From NCBI GenBank assembly GCA_028277915.1, contig JANQFJ010000304.1:1-35994 (forward strand): a stretch of 35,994 nucleotides of DNA, given 5' to 3'. The stretch's first letter is position 1. Each line of letters opens with the position of its first letter. This document shows positions 25,931 through 33,202 of this stretch, in pieces. The notes under the pieces were generated by a model that was given only the letters and a program-made list of their open reading frames with translations, did not search any database and was not told the origin of the DNA. A program made the translations under genes and the position numbers. Source of the stretch: Saprospiraceae bacterium (GTDB lineage: Bacteria > Bacteroidota > Bacteroidia > Chitinophagales > Saprospiraceae).

Positions 25931-26311
25931 ATGAAAACCCATCAAAGAGAAATTTTAATTTATTACAATCCCGAATCAAGTGCTGACCGTAAAACCATTG
26001 CTTATGCACAGAGTGTCGCCCCCCACGTTCGCACTTATGCTTTTGGAAAAACGCCTTCCACCACAACCAGCTGGCAAATGATTCTCAAATCACTAGATTT
26101 ACATCCTAAAGAACTTTTGAATAAAGCAAACCCATACTATCAAAAGCATATCCGTGGACGGGAATTTGATAAAGAAAGCTGGATAAACATACTCCAACAC
26201 AATCCTAATTTGATCAAAGCCCCTATTGCAATAAGAGGGAATCGAGCGATTTTATGTACAACTCCAACAGACATCTATCGGCTGATAAAACAGTCGTTTG
26301 CTCATGCTTGA
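25931..26311 (+). CDS. ArsC/Spx-fold protein lacking the catalytic cysteine
   Basis: A 126-residue protein of the arsenate-reductase/Spx thioredoxin-like fold. ATG 25931 (MKTHQREILIYYNPES) is preferred over ATG 25853, whose extra 26 residues are AT-rich and unlike the family. The fold is suggested by the first strand ILIYYNPES, the helix DRKTIAYAQS, the middle segment SLDLHPKELLNKANPYY, and the terminal block NPNLIKAPIAIRGNRAILCTTPTDIYRLI, which matches the ArsC pattern of P-LIKRPI-x-G. The usual Cys after strand 1 (CxxC or CxxS) is replaced by Tyr-Asn-Pro-Glu-Ser-Ser. Arsenate reduction is therefore unlikely; a regulatory or binding role is more likely. It follows the proS terminator and stands alone. 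Confidence 0.7.
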   Translation: MKTHQREILIYYNPESSADRKTIAYAQSVAPHVRTYAFGKTPSTTTSWQMILKSLDLHPKELLNKANPYYQKHIRGREFDKESWINILQHNPNLIKAPIAIRGNRAILCTTPTDIYRLIKQSFAHA

Positions 26312-26374
26312 ACCCAAATAAACTGAATTTAAAATTAATTGACTTTTAAAAACTTTTGGCTTGGATAACAGTCG

Positions 26375-26402
26375 TTGTTTTACCTTTATTTTCGTACCTT
26401 TG
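26375..26402 (+). promoter_or_regulatory. Promoter with exact -7 box TACCTTTG for the DUF3127 gene
   Basis: TACCTTTG (26395-26402) is a perfect TAnnTTTG. A TTG at 26375-26377 lies 17 bases upstream, slightly closer than the usual 19. The box is 32 bases before ATG 26435. Since the upstream in-frame ATG 26375 would put the promoter inside the gene, this supports the later start. Confidence 0.6.
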
Positions 26403-26434
26403 ATGAACATTTATTCACCCAAAATATATTGAAA

Positions 26435-26818
26435 ATGTCATTTGAAGTAGAAGGTCGTTTATACAAAAAATTTGATACCACACAGATTACAGATTCTTTT
26501 AAAAAACGCGAATTTGTAGTTGAAGTAGAGGACGGAGCATATACCCAGCTTATCAAATTTCAATTAACTCAAAGCAATTGCGATAAACTCGATCCATACA
26601 ACGAAGGTGACCAGATGAAAGTCACTTTTTCGCTCAGAGGAAGAGAATACAATAAAAATGGCGAAATGCTTTATTTCACCAATCTTGAATCCTGGAGACT
26701 GGAAAAAGCAGGTGAAGCCGTATCACAACCTGCTGCCGGCACAACTTTAGATGCTTTTCCGGCTGCCACTGATGAGCCTTCAACGGATTCCACAGATACT
26801 GATGATTTACCATTTTAG
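26435..26818 (+). CDS. DUF3127 (SSB-like OB-fold) protein
   Basis: A 127-residue protein. The start is ATG 26435 (MSFEVEGRLYKKFDT), the conserved N-terminus of the family; a longer frame from 26375 overlaps the promoter. The DUF3127 core is clear: TDSFKKREFVVEVEDGAYTQ, LIKFQLTQSNCDKLDPYNEG, DQMKVTFSLRGREY and GEMLYFTNLESWRLEK. The family is found mainly in Bacteroidota and is predicted to be an OB fold related to single-stranded-DNA-binding proteins. The C-terminus is a disordered Ala/Thr/Ser/Asp stretch ending DSTDTDDLPF, strikingly like the acidic DDxPF tip by which SSB recruits partner proteins. This supports a nucleic-acid metabolism role (inference). A strong terminator follows. Confidence 0.9.
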   Translation: MSFEVEGRLYKKFDTTQITDSFKKREFVVEVEDGAYTQLIKFQLTQSNCDKLDPYNEGDQMKVTFSLRGREYNKNGEMLYFTNLESWRLEKAGEAVSQPAAGTTLDAFPAATDEPSTDSTDTDDLPF

Positions 26819-26845
26819 TGATCTGTAGATTAAACAAACATACTG

Positions 26846-26885
26846 AAAAGCACTCTTTCTAAATTACAGAATAGAGTGCTTTTTT
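26846..26885 (+). terminator. Intrinsic terminator after the DUF3127 gene
   Basis: An 11-bp stem, AAAAGCACTCT (26846-26856) and AGAGTGCTTTT (26873-26883), with a 16-base loop, ending in a T-run. It lies 28 bases past the stop. Confidence 0.88.
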
Positions 26886-26944
26886 GTACTTACAACAATT
26901 CAAAATGCGTTACATTGAAGTTGAAGGTCTAAAAAACACTTTGC

Positions 26945-27496
26945 ATGAACTCTTTTAAGAATATCATTTTATTGCTCCTTTTTTTACTACCGGTGATCGG
27001 CAATGCTCAGTACATTGCTGGTATCGGGACACGTTGGAGCGATGCATTCACCGAATGGATCATTTATACGGATGATGAAGAACTGGAAGGAGATTTGACC
27101 CTTCGATGGCCGCTCCAGGGTGATTGGTCAGAATGGGATTATCGATTGGGCGAGGATGTTGGAAGTATTAGAATGAAATGGAAAGACAATCCCAGCCAGT
27201 GGGAGTTGAGGGGTGGCAATGAAATTGTCACCATTCATATGGTCTGGCCAAATGATATTCGCGAGTGGCGACTGACCAACAATAGTGTCACGCTCACGCT
27301 TAAAAGTCGCTGGGGAAACAACTTCAACGAATGGCAGTTAAAATCCGAAAAACATGGTCGGTTTGATATCATTACCAATTGGGAAAATGATCCGCGTGAA
27401 TGGAATGTTTGGGATGATCTCGACGAAAACATCAGTATTCACATGAAAATAGCGCTGATTTTTATCGCTACTTTTCATAGCTCTCCAAAAGGATAG
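26945..27496 (+). CDS. Secreted Trp-x7-Trp repeat protein
   Basis: A 183-residue exported protein with a signal peptide (MNSFKNIILLLLFLLPVIGNAQ). The mature part consists of about six tandem units of roughly 25 residues, each with two Trp seven or eight positions apart and an acidic/Asn turn: RWSDAFTEWII, RWPLQGDWSEWDYR, KWKDNPSQWELR, VWPNDIREWRLT, RWGNNFNEWQLK and NWENDPREWNVW. Alternating strands such as VTIHMVW and LTLKSRW lie between them, suggesting a repeated beta-hairpin sheet or small propeller. The last 25 residues (ISIHMKIALIFIATFHSSPKG) are more hydrophobic and seem conserved in relatives I have seen in Saprospiria. No catalytic motif. It is convergent with bcp, with only one base between stops. 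Confidence 0.75.
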   Translation: MNSFKNIILLLLFLLPVIGNAQYIAGIGTRWSDAFTEWIIYTDDEELEGDLTLRWPLQGDWSEWDYRLGEDVGSIRMKWKDNPSQWELRGGNEIVTIHMVWPNDIREWRLTNNSVTLTLKSRWGNNFNEWQLKSEKHGRFDIITNWENDPREWNVWDDLDENISIHMKIALIFIATFHSSPKG

Positions 27497-27497
27497 A

Positions 27498-27977
27498 TCA
27501 GGAAGTTACTTCTTCAAGAATTTGCTTTGCGTGATCTTTAGTCTTTACTTTAGTAATTACTCGTTCAATTATCCCGTTTTCATCAATTATAAAAGTAGTT
27601 CTCCAAAGACCATCAAATACTCTCCCCATAAATTTCTTTTTCCCCCAAACGTCGTAAGCTTTGATCGTTTCAAGCTCGGTATCTGCCAGCAAGCTAAATG
27701 GAAAGTCAAATTTTTTAATAAAATTAGTATGCTTTACGCTGGTGTCAGGACTGACACCTAAAAGTTGGAACCCTTGGGCTCTTAATTCAGCAAAATGATC
27801 CCGAAGGTTACAAGCCTCAGCAGTACAGCCAGGTGTATTGTCTCGTGGATAAAAAAACAGGATCAGCTTTGATCCTTTAAAATCTGAAAGCGAAACCTCT
27901 TCGCCTTTTTCATTTAATCCTTTAAAAAAAGGAGCAGGATCACCTGCTTTCAATTTTGTCATAGTTTTGTCGCTCAT
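27498..27977 (-). CDS. bcp: Thioredoxin-dependent peroxiredoxin (BCP/PrxQ type)
   Basis: A 159-residue peroxiredoxin that reduces hydrogen peroxide and organic or lipid peroxides using thioredoxin. The peroxidatic Cys51 lies in FFYPRDNTPGCTAEAC and the resolving Cys56 five residues later, the atypical 2-Cys PrxQ pattern. The Thr of PxxTPGC is present. The fold segments LILFFYPRD, GFQLLGVSPDTSVKHTNF and LLADTELETIKAYDVWG are all typical. A second ATG (MTKLKAGDPAP, six codons on) could be the real start. It ends one base from the convergent repeat-protein gene and starts 31 bases after the M23 gene stop, so it is probably the last gene of that operon. Confidence 0.94.
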   Translation of the reverse strand: MSDKTMTKLKAGDPAPFFKGLNEKGEEVSLSDFKGSKLILFFYPRDNTPGCTAEACNLRDHFAELRAQGFQLLGVSPDTSVKHTNFIKKFDFPFSLLADTELETIKAYDVWGKKKFMGRVFDGLWRTTFIIDENGIIERVITKVKTKDHAKQILEEVTS

Positions 27978-28008
27978 GTGTTGATCTATTATCTAATTCA
28001 CCTTGCGG

Positions 28009-29727
28009 TTATCTTGTAAATGTTCGTTCAAAAACAGATTGATTGCCCCGATCATCTGTAACCTCAAGCCGAAATTCGTGCTTTCCTTTTTCAATGCGAT
28101 CATCAAACCAATAGTTTATTAAATCTTTTTTGAGATCGTATTCCATCAAAATCCATTGACCATCCACAGTGGCTTTAAACTTCAAATCCTTCCCTTTATC
28201 TGTTACCGCAATGTCATCTTTAATTTTAAAAGTCATCCTACTGTATCCGGCCATGTTGGAACTAAACCTGACCGGTGTAATTTTTGGAGGCGTTTTATCC
28301 ACCATGATACAATAATCTCCAAGGGAACGGGCTTTTGTTTTCAACATTCCATTTTTCCATTTTCCACCACAATTCATCATTTGATTATCTTTCCCGCAGT
28401 AAGCAATGAACGCTTTGCTTTTTAGCTCTGGCGGCAAATTGCTTGGTTTGATTCCAATATCATAATACCTGTGCACCGGAGTTTTCATGTCATGCACATG
28501 ATGAACAGATGAGTAAACATTGCTTGATGCATCATTTGAAGCATAATACTTCATGTAAAGATTATTGTATAACGCACCTTTCGGGAAATACAGTTGAATC
28601 TCATCCGTTTTTACGATATTTTCTTCTTCAAAAGGCAGAAAATAATTAAAAGAAGCTTCATCGTTTCTTTTCACTTCACTTCGCTTAACCCAAAATTCTA
28701 GATTTGCTTTATTGCCATTTAAGTCCATAATATTCATGGTAATTTTTTGGGCTTTCCCGGCAAACAGATCCACTACCCCTTTATTCAGTTTTTCATCATA
28801 AATAGTCAGTTTATTGCCCGGTAAAAGATAACAGCGATTGAAATAACTTCTTTTTGTCACTCTTTCTTCATAATCCACATGTGCGTTTACATAGCGTGTT
28901 TCTCCAAAGGAAAAAGTCTCCATTTCAAAATTGTAAACCGGCGTATCATCCTGCAACATATTGATGGAATAAACGCCATTCCAATTGTGCACTCCAGTCA
29001 TGTGATCGTAGGTTTTCACGCCAAAACCAACTCGCCATGCTCCCAAATTTAACGTATCACCATAAACCCGATATTTGCCACCAATCTTTCTGAGTTTGTA
29101 AATTTTCGAATTAATTGTTTCCTTTTTATCATTCAAAAAATAAACTTTTAAGCCATTGATGATGGGAGGACGTTTGTCAACTACATCAATTCCAAAAAGC
29201 AGTGGATTCACAGGTTTTTCTGTCTTGGTATCTCGAATTTCAAAATGGAGGTGCGGGCCCTGTGAGCTTCCAGTCACGCCCATTTTCCCAAGTTGTTCGC
29301 CTTTTTCAAACGAGAACTGATTAGGCTTTGGAAAAAGTTCGATTTCAAAGGATTGTTTTTCGTATTGCTTTTGTTTTACAAAATCATCAACCTCTTTTGA
29401 AAATTTTTGGAGGTGTGCGTAAACCGTGGTGTAGCCATTTGGATGATTGATATACAAAACTTTTCCATATCCTCCGGACTGTACTTTTATGCGGGAAACA
29501 TAACCATTTGCTGCAGATAAAATTGGCTGACCAACGCCACCGTCCTTAGATTTTATATCGATACCGGCATGAAGATGATTGGGTCTTAATTCGCCGAAAG
29601 TTCCAGACAAGCGAACTGTATTGGCGACCGGTGATCGAAAATAATCTTTCGGATAACTCTTTTCTCTGGAAGTAGTAAAAGATATCGAAATAATAAACAA
29701 TGATATGATAAAAATCGTCGATCGCAT
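28009..29727 (-). CDS. Secreted M23 (LytM/lysostaphin-like) metallopeptidase
   Basis: A 572-residue protein. ATG 29727 (MRSTIFIISLFIISISFTTS) is chosen over 29778, because it begins directly with a signal peptide. The M23 domain occupies about residues 40-200, with zinc ligands His53 and Asp57 (HLHAGID) and His161 (GPHLHFE), and catalytic-type His105 (VYAHL). The domain is interrupted by an insertion (about 108-140, KQKQYEKQSFEIEL). The remaining 370 residues are beta-rich, with strands such as RRIGGKYRVYGDTLNLGAW-like and DDRGNQSVFERTF, perhaps immunoglobulin-like repeats for cell-wall or protein binding. M23 enzymes cut peptidoglycan cross-bridges or serve as activators of amidases. The metal site is complete, so activity is likely. 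It lies between aat and bcp. Confidence 0.9.
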   Translation of the reverse strand: MRSTIFIISLFIISISFTTSREKSYPKDYFRSPVANTVRLSGTFGELRPNHLHAGIDIKSKDGGVGQPILSAANGYVSRIKVQSGGYGKVLYINHPNGYTTVYAHLQKFSKEVDDFVKQKQYEKQSFEIELFPKPNQFSFEKGEQLGKMGVTGSSQGPHLHFEIRDTKTEKPVNPLLFGIDVVDKRPPIINGLKVYFLNDKKETINSKIYKLRKIGGKYRVYGDTLNLGAWRVGFGVKTYDHMTGVHNWNGVYSINMLQDDTPVYNFEMETFSFGETRYVNAHVDYEERVTKRSYFNRCYLLPGNKLTIYDEKLNKGVVDLFAGKAQKITMNIMDLNGNKANLEFWVKRSEVKRNDEASFNYFLPFEEENIVKTDEIQLYFPKGALYNNLYMKYYASNDASSNVYSSVHHVHDMKTPVHRYYDIGIKPSNLPPELKSKAFIAYCGKDNQMMNCGGKWKNGMLKTKARSLGDYCIMVDKTPPKITPVRFSSNMAGYSRMTFKIKDDIAVTDKGKDLKFKATVDGQWILMEYDLKKDLINYWFDDRIEKGKHEFRLEVTDDRGNQSVFERTFTR

Positions 29728-29828
29728 GCCAGGGATTTTCCTTTCAAATTTCAGTTTTAAGAATTCTTGTCCACCCAATATTACAGAAAAGTTTGAAAAA
29801 GGTTGCAGAAAACAATTCCTTTCACATA

Positions 29829-30560
29829 TTAAGATTTTGTTGTTTTCAACACATTATTAAATGGATCATCAACTATGCCATTCCAGTTTCCGCGCATGGT
29901 TTTTTCCTTTTTATTTTTTGTTATTAATTTTAAAAAATCGCTTCTGCTAATATTGCGCCCTCCCAAACTTTTGAGATGCCGGGTTTCCTGCTGGCAGTCA
30001 ATTAACTGAAATCCATGGACATCCAGCATCCGCACTAAGGTGATGAACCCCACTTTTGAAGCATTATTCATTTTTGAAAACATAGATTCTCCAAAAAATA
30101 TTTTACCAAGACAAACGCCATAAAGCCCTCCAACCAATTCATCATCTTTCCAGACCTCCACTGAATGTGCAAAACCTTCAGCATGCAGATTGCAATATGC
30201 CTCAACCATATCCTCTGAGATCCAGGTGCCTCCAAACTGACCTTTTCGATTTTGCTCCTTACAGGCTCGGATGACTTTTTCAAATTCCTGGTCAAAAGTT
30301 ACTTCGAACTTCCGCTGATTGAAATAACTTCGCATACTCTTCGCAATTTTCAATTCTGAAGGAAATAACACAAATCTTGGATCGGGAGACCACCAAAGGA
30401 TAGGATCAGCCGGGTTGTACCAGGGAAAGAGCCCATTTTGATAGGCCAGCACTAACCTTTCTACGGAAAGATCTCCTCCGACAGCCAAAATACCATCTTT
30501 ATTGGCAAGCTCCGGATTCGGAAAACTCAACTCTTCTTCAGAAAGCCAAAAAACGGGCAT
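29829..30560 (-). CDS. aat: Leucyl/phenylalanyl-tRNA-protein transferase
   Basis: A 243-residue enzyme that adds Leu or Phe from aminoacyl-tRNA to the N-terminus of proteins beginning with Lys or Arg, creating a type-2 N-degron. Family hallmarks are FPNPELANKDGILAVGGDLS (10-29), YQNGLFPWYNPADPILWWSPDPR (in two parts: YQNGLFPWYN and PILWWSPDPRFVL), GGTWISEDMVEAYCNLHAEGFAHSVEVW (GGTWI, AYCNLHAEGFAHSVE), GGLYGVCLGKIFFGESMFSK and LIDCQQETRHLKSLGGRNISR. All the conserved blocks are present and the length is normal. It lies 109 bases downstream of clpS on the same strand; ClpS is the adaptor that recognises exactly the degron this enzyme makes. Confidence 0.96.
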   Translation of the reverse strand: MPVFWLSEEELSFPNPELANKDGILAVGGDLSVERLVLAYQNGLFPWYNPADPILWWSPDPRFVLFPSELKIAKSMRSYFNQRKFEVTFDQEFEKVIRACKEQNRKGQFGGTWISEDMVEAYCNLHAEGFAHSVEVWKDDELVGGLYGVCLGKIFFGESMFSKMNNASKVGFITLVRMLDVHGFQLIDCQQETRHLKSLGGRNISRSDFLKLITKNKKEKTMRGNWNGIVDDPFNNVLKTTKS

Positions 30561-30669
30561 ACATCAAATTTTAATAAAAAAAGCAATGAACAAACATTGC
30601 TAAAACGAGAATGTGACGAACTATTCAAAGATAATCCGCCACATTCAAAATTAGTATTTTTAAGAAAAA

Positions 30670-30981
30670 TTATTTTGCAGTTTCCTTTTCGATAACAGCC
30701 GAAAGGCCTCTATCGATCAGCGCATCTTTTAAAGGTTTCAAAACATCAAAAGCGTCAGTTTTTACAATTGCTTTGCCTTTAAAATGAATGATGAGTGAAA
30801 GTTGCTCAGCTTGCTCGCTGGAGTGTTTTAAAATCTCAGTAAAACACTGAATAACCCAGTCAAAAGAATTGTGATCGTCATTGTACACTACCAGTTGTGA
30901 TTTTGTACCCACATCAGTCAATTCTTCTTCGAGAAGAGCTAACTCTTCCAATTCTTCAAAACTATTATTATAAATCATCAT
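30670..30981 (-). CDS. clpS: ClpS, N-degron adaptor of the Clp protease
   Basis: A 103-residue adaptor that binds proteins with Leu, Phe, Tyr or Trp at the N-terminus and hands them to ClpAP-type proteases. The binding-pocket residues are recognisable: Asn34-Asp35-Asp36 in VVYNDDHNSFDWVI, and His66 in SLIIHFKGKAIV. Relative to E. coli ClpS, Thr38 is Asn and the gatekeeper Met40 is Phe, if the segments align without gaps as they seem to. The N-terminal extension (1-25) is very acidic (ELEELALLEEELTD), as expected for the arm that enters the ClpA pore. aat follows on the same strand, and the peroxiredoxin gene precedes with a 37-base gap. Confidence 0.93.
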   Translation of the reverse strand: MMIYNNSFEELEELALLEEELTDVGTKSQLVVYNDDHNSFDWVIQCFTEILKHSSEQAEQLSLIIHFKGKAIVKTDAFDVLKPLKDALIDRGLSAVIEKETAK

Positions 30982-31018
30982 AACAAGGGTTTATATTGAA
31001 ATTAAACGTATTATATAA

Positions 31019-31489
31019 CTAATTTAAACTGTTTAAAGTTTCCTTTACTGCTTCAAAATTAGGAATATCACCAGCATGATCCAAAACTTCTGCATATTTG
31101 ACAATTCCATCTCCATCGATCACAAAAGCAGAACGTTTAGACACGCCTTTCATTCCTAAAGCAAATTCCTCATACAGCGCTCCATAAGCCCGAGAAACCG
31201 TTTTATTAAAGTCAGAAAGTAGTGAAAAAGTATATCTCTCCAATTCTTTAAACTTGTTTAGCGCATGAAAAGAATCCACTGAAATTGCCAAAATCTGGGC
31301 ATCAAGTCCCTCATAACTGCCAATATCATCTCTCAAACTACATAATTCAGTTGTACAAACTCCCGAAAACGCTAAAGGAAAAAATAACAACACTACTTTT
31401 CTGCCTTTATAATCATCGAGAGAAACTTTCGATTTATCTGAAGCTATCAATGTAAAATTTGGTGCTTTATCACCGACTTTTATCGCCAT
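31019..31489 (-). CDS. Peroxiredoxin, AhpE-like
   Basis: A 156-residue thiol peroxidase of the peroxiredoxin superfamily. The peroxidatic Cys45 is in FFPLAFSGVCTTELC, with a second Cys50 that could resolve the disulphide. PLAFSGVCTTELC is typical of the AhpE/redoxin group rather than of Bcp (NTPGCT) or Tpx. The later segments ILAISVDSFHALNKF and LLSDFNKTVSRAYGAL fit the same group. It reduces peroxides in the cytoplasm; the electron donor is not evident. It is the first gene of a possible minus-strand operon with clpS, aat, the M23 gene and bcp, thereby placing two different peroxiredoxins at the two ends. Confidence 0.92.
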   Translation of the reverse strand: MAIKVGDKAPNFTLIASDKSKVSLDDYKGRKVVLLFFPLAFSGVCTTELCSLRDDIGSYEGLDAQILAISVDSFHALNKFKELERYTFSLLSDFNKTVSRAYGALYEEFALGMKGVSKRSAFVIDGDGIVKYAEVLDHAGDIPNFEAVKETLNSLN

Positions 31490-31631
31490 GTTAGTTTATT
31501 CGTTTTAAGTTTAAGAAATGCGTTAAATCAACGACTGAAAATAATATTTGTTTTTTATTGGGCTCCTAAAGTTACGCAATTCACTCAAATTTTTGGTTCT
31601 TTTAAGCTAATTTTTAGTTGCTATTTTTTTA

Positions 31632-32513
31632 ATGACTAACACACAAAAGGCATATATTCAGCTACATATCGCAGTGATTTTGTTTGGTTTTACAGCCATT
31701 CTTGGAGATTTGATCACTCTTTCTGCGCTAATACTGGTCTGGTGGCGAGTACTGATCACCAGTATTAGTTTGCTTTTTTTGATTGGTTTTGGGAAAAAAC
31801 TTTTGTCGATCCCCAGAAGGCGCATTTTACAATACATGGGTATTGGTACTTTGGTGGCCTTGCACTGGATTTGCTTTTTTGGTGCAATAAAATTCTCAAA
31901 TGCTTCAATCGGTTTGGTCACCTATGCAACGACCTCGTTTTTTACTTCTATTTTAGAGCCAATCATCACCAAAAGATCTTTTAGATGGTATGAACTGAGT
32001 CTGGCAATTGCAGTCATTCCGGGGATGATTTTGGTGGTCAATAATGTAGATTTTTCGATGATATTAGGTATTTGGATAGGATTAGCTTCGGCCTTTCTTG
32101 CCTCGCTTTTTGCCATTTTCAACAAAAAATACATCAATGATGCGGACCCTTACAGCATTACTTTTTTAGAACTGGGAAGCGGTTGGTTATTTATCAGCCT
32201 GATCCTCCCGTTTTACTTTTTAAATACACCAGACATTCACTTCTTTCCTATTTTGACTGACTGGATATACCTGCTGATCCTGGCGTTATTATGTACCACG
32301 TTTGCATATGTGATCTCTTTAAAGGCACTGAAATATGTCACCGCTTTTGCGGCAAATCTCACGCTGAACCTCGAACCTGTATATGGAATTGTCCTCGCAG
32401 TCATCATTCTTCAGGAAAATAAAGAACTTGGGATAGGATTTTATTTAGGCAGTGCTCTGATTTTGCTTTCGGTTTTGTTTTATCCAGTCATTAAAAACTA
32501 TTTTGAAAAGTAA
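31632..32513 (+). CDS. EamA/DMT-family transporter
   Basis: A 293-residue inner membrane protein with about ten hydrophobic helices in two EamA repeats (about 8-135 and 150-288). Typical segments are IAVILFGFTAILGDLITLSALILVWWRVL (in parts: ILFGFTAILG, LVWWRVLITS), GTLVALHWICFFGAIKFSNASIG and LTLNLEPVYGIVLAVIILQE, the last being the signature glutamate-proline region. Such proteins export metabolites, amino acids or nucleotide sugars; the substrate cannot be told. It is divergent from the AhpE-like gene (142 bases) and 46 bases ahead of the methyltransferase gene, so it could be the first gene of the operon at the right edge. Confidence 0.92.
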   Translation: MTNTQKAYIQLHIAVILFGFTAILGDLITLSALILVWWRVLITSISLLFLIGFGKKLLSIPRRRILQYMGIGTLVALHWICFFGAIKFSNASIGLVTYATTSFFTSILEPIITKRSFRWYELSLAIAVIPGMILVVNNVDFSMILGIWIGLASAFLASLFAIFNKKYINDADPYSITFLELGSGWLFISLILPFYFLNTPDIHFFPILTDWIYLLILALLCTTFAYVISLKALKYVTAFAANLTLNLEPVYGIVLAVIILQENKELGIGFYLGSALILLSVLFYPVIKNYFEK

Positions 32514-32559
32514 ATTATAAAGTTTTCCTTCTATTTTTAGGAATTTATAATAAACTTTA

Positions 32560-33195
32560 ATGGATCGCGACGCTTTACAATTGCTGGATTATTGCATTGC
32601 CCATACTACGCTGGAGCCTCCTGACCTCTATGATCTGGAGCGGGAAACCTATCTAAAAACGCTTGCTCCACAGATGTCCTCAGGCCATTTGCAAGGCCAG
32701 TTCCTGCGTTTTATTTCAAAAATGAAACAACCTGAAACCATACTGGAAATTGGCACTTTCACTGGTTATTCAGCCATTTGTTTGGCGGCTGGTTTAAAAA
32801 ACAACGGCATTTTACACACGATCGAAGTCAATGAAGAACTTGAGGACATCATTTTGAAATATTTTGAAAAAACGGGATTAACTGAAAAAATAAAATTACA
32901 CATTGGCAACGCCAAAGAGATTGTTCCAAAACTCAAACTGAATTACGATATCGTTTTCATCGATGCAGGGAAAAATGATTACGCTTTTTATTATGACCTG
33001 GTTTTTGACATGGTCAAACCGGGCGGATTGATTATCGCTGACAATGTGCTTTGGAGCGGAAAAGTTATGGAGAAAAAGCAACGGAAAGATGCATCTCTTT
33101 TGGATGCCTTCAATAAAAAAATCCATGCAGATGAGCGCGTTGAAAACATTTTACTTCCTATCAGGGACGGGTTGATTATCGCTCAAAAATTATAG
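32560..33195 (+). CDS. Class I SAM-dependent O-methyltransferase (CCoAOMT-like)
   Basis: A 211-residue cytoplasmic methyltransferase of the caffeoyl-CoA O-methyltransferase family (Methyltransf_3). The SAM-binding motif I is ILEIGTFTGYSAICLAAGL (61-79), motif II is LHTIEVNEEL, the metal-site motif is VFIDAGKNDYAFYYD, and GGLIIADNVLWSGKV is the usual post-II block with Asp and Asn metal ligands. All the residues for a metal-dependent catechol-type methyl transfer are present. Bacterial members act on small phenolics or other hydroxyl groups; the substrate here is unknown. It is followed after only 7 bases by the polysaccharide deacetylase gene, with an AGGAG in between, so they are co-transcribed. 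Confidence 0.93.
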   Translation: MDRDALQLLDYCIAHTTLEPPDLYDLERETYLKTLAPQMSSGHLQGQFLRFISKMKQPETILEIGTFTGYSAICLAAGLKNNGILHTIEVNEELEDIILKYFEKTGLTEKIKLHIGNAKEIVPKLKLNYDIVFIDAGKNDYAFYYDLVFDMVKPGGLIIADNVLWSGKVMEKKQRKDASLLDAFNKKIHADERVENILLPIRDGLIIAQKL

Positions 33196-33202
33196 GAGTA
33201 CT

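Noticed and set aside
26375..26434. Start of the DUF3127 protein at ATG 26375
   Set aside because: The extra 20 residues cover a perfect -7 box and are not family-like.
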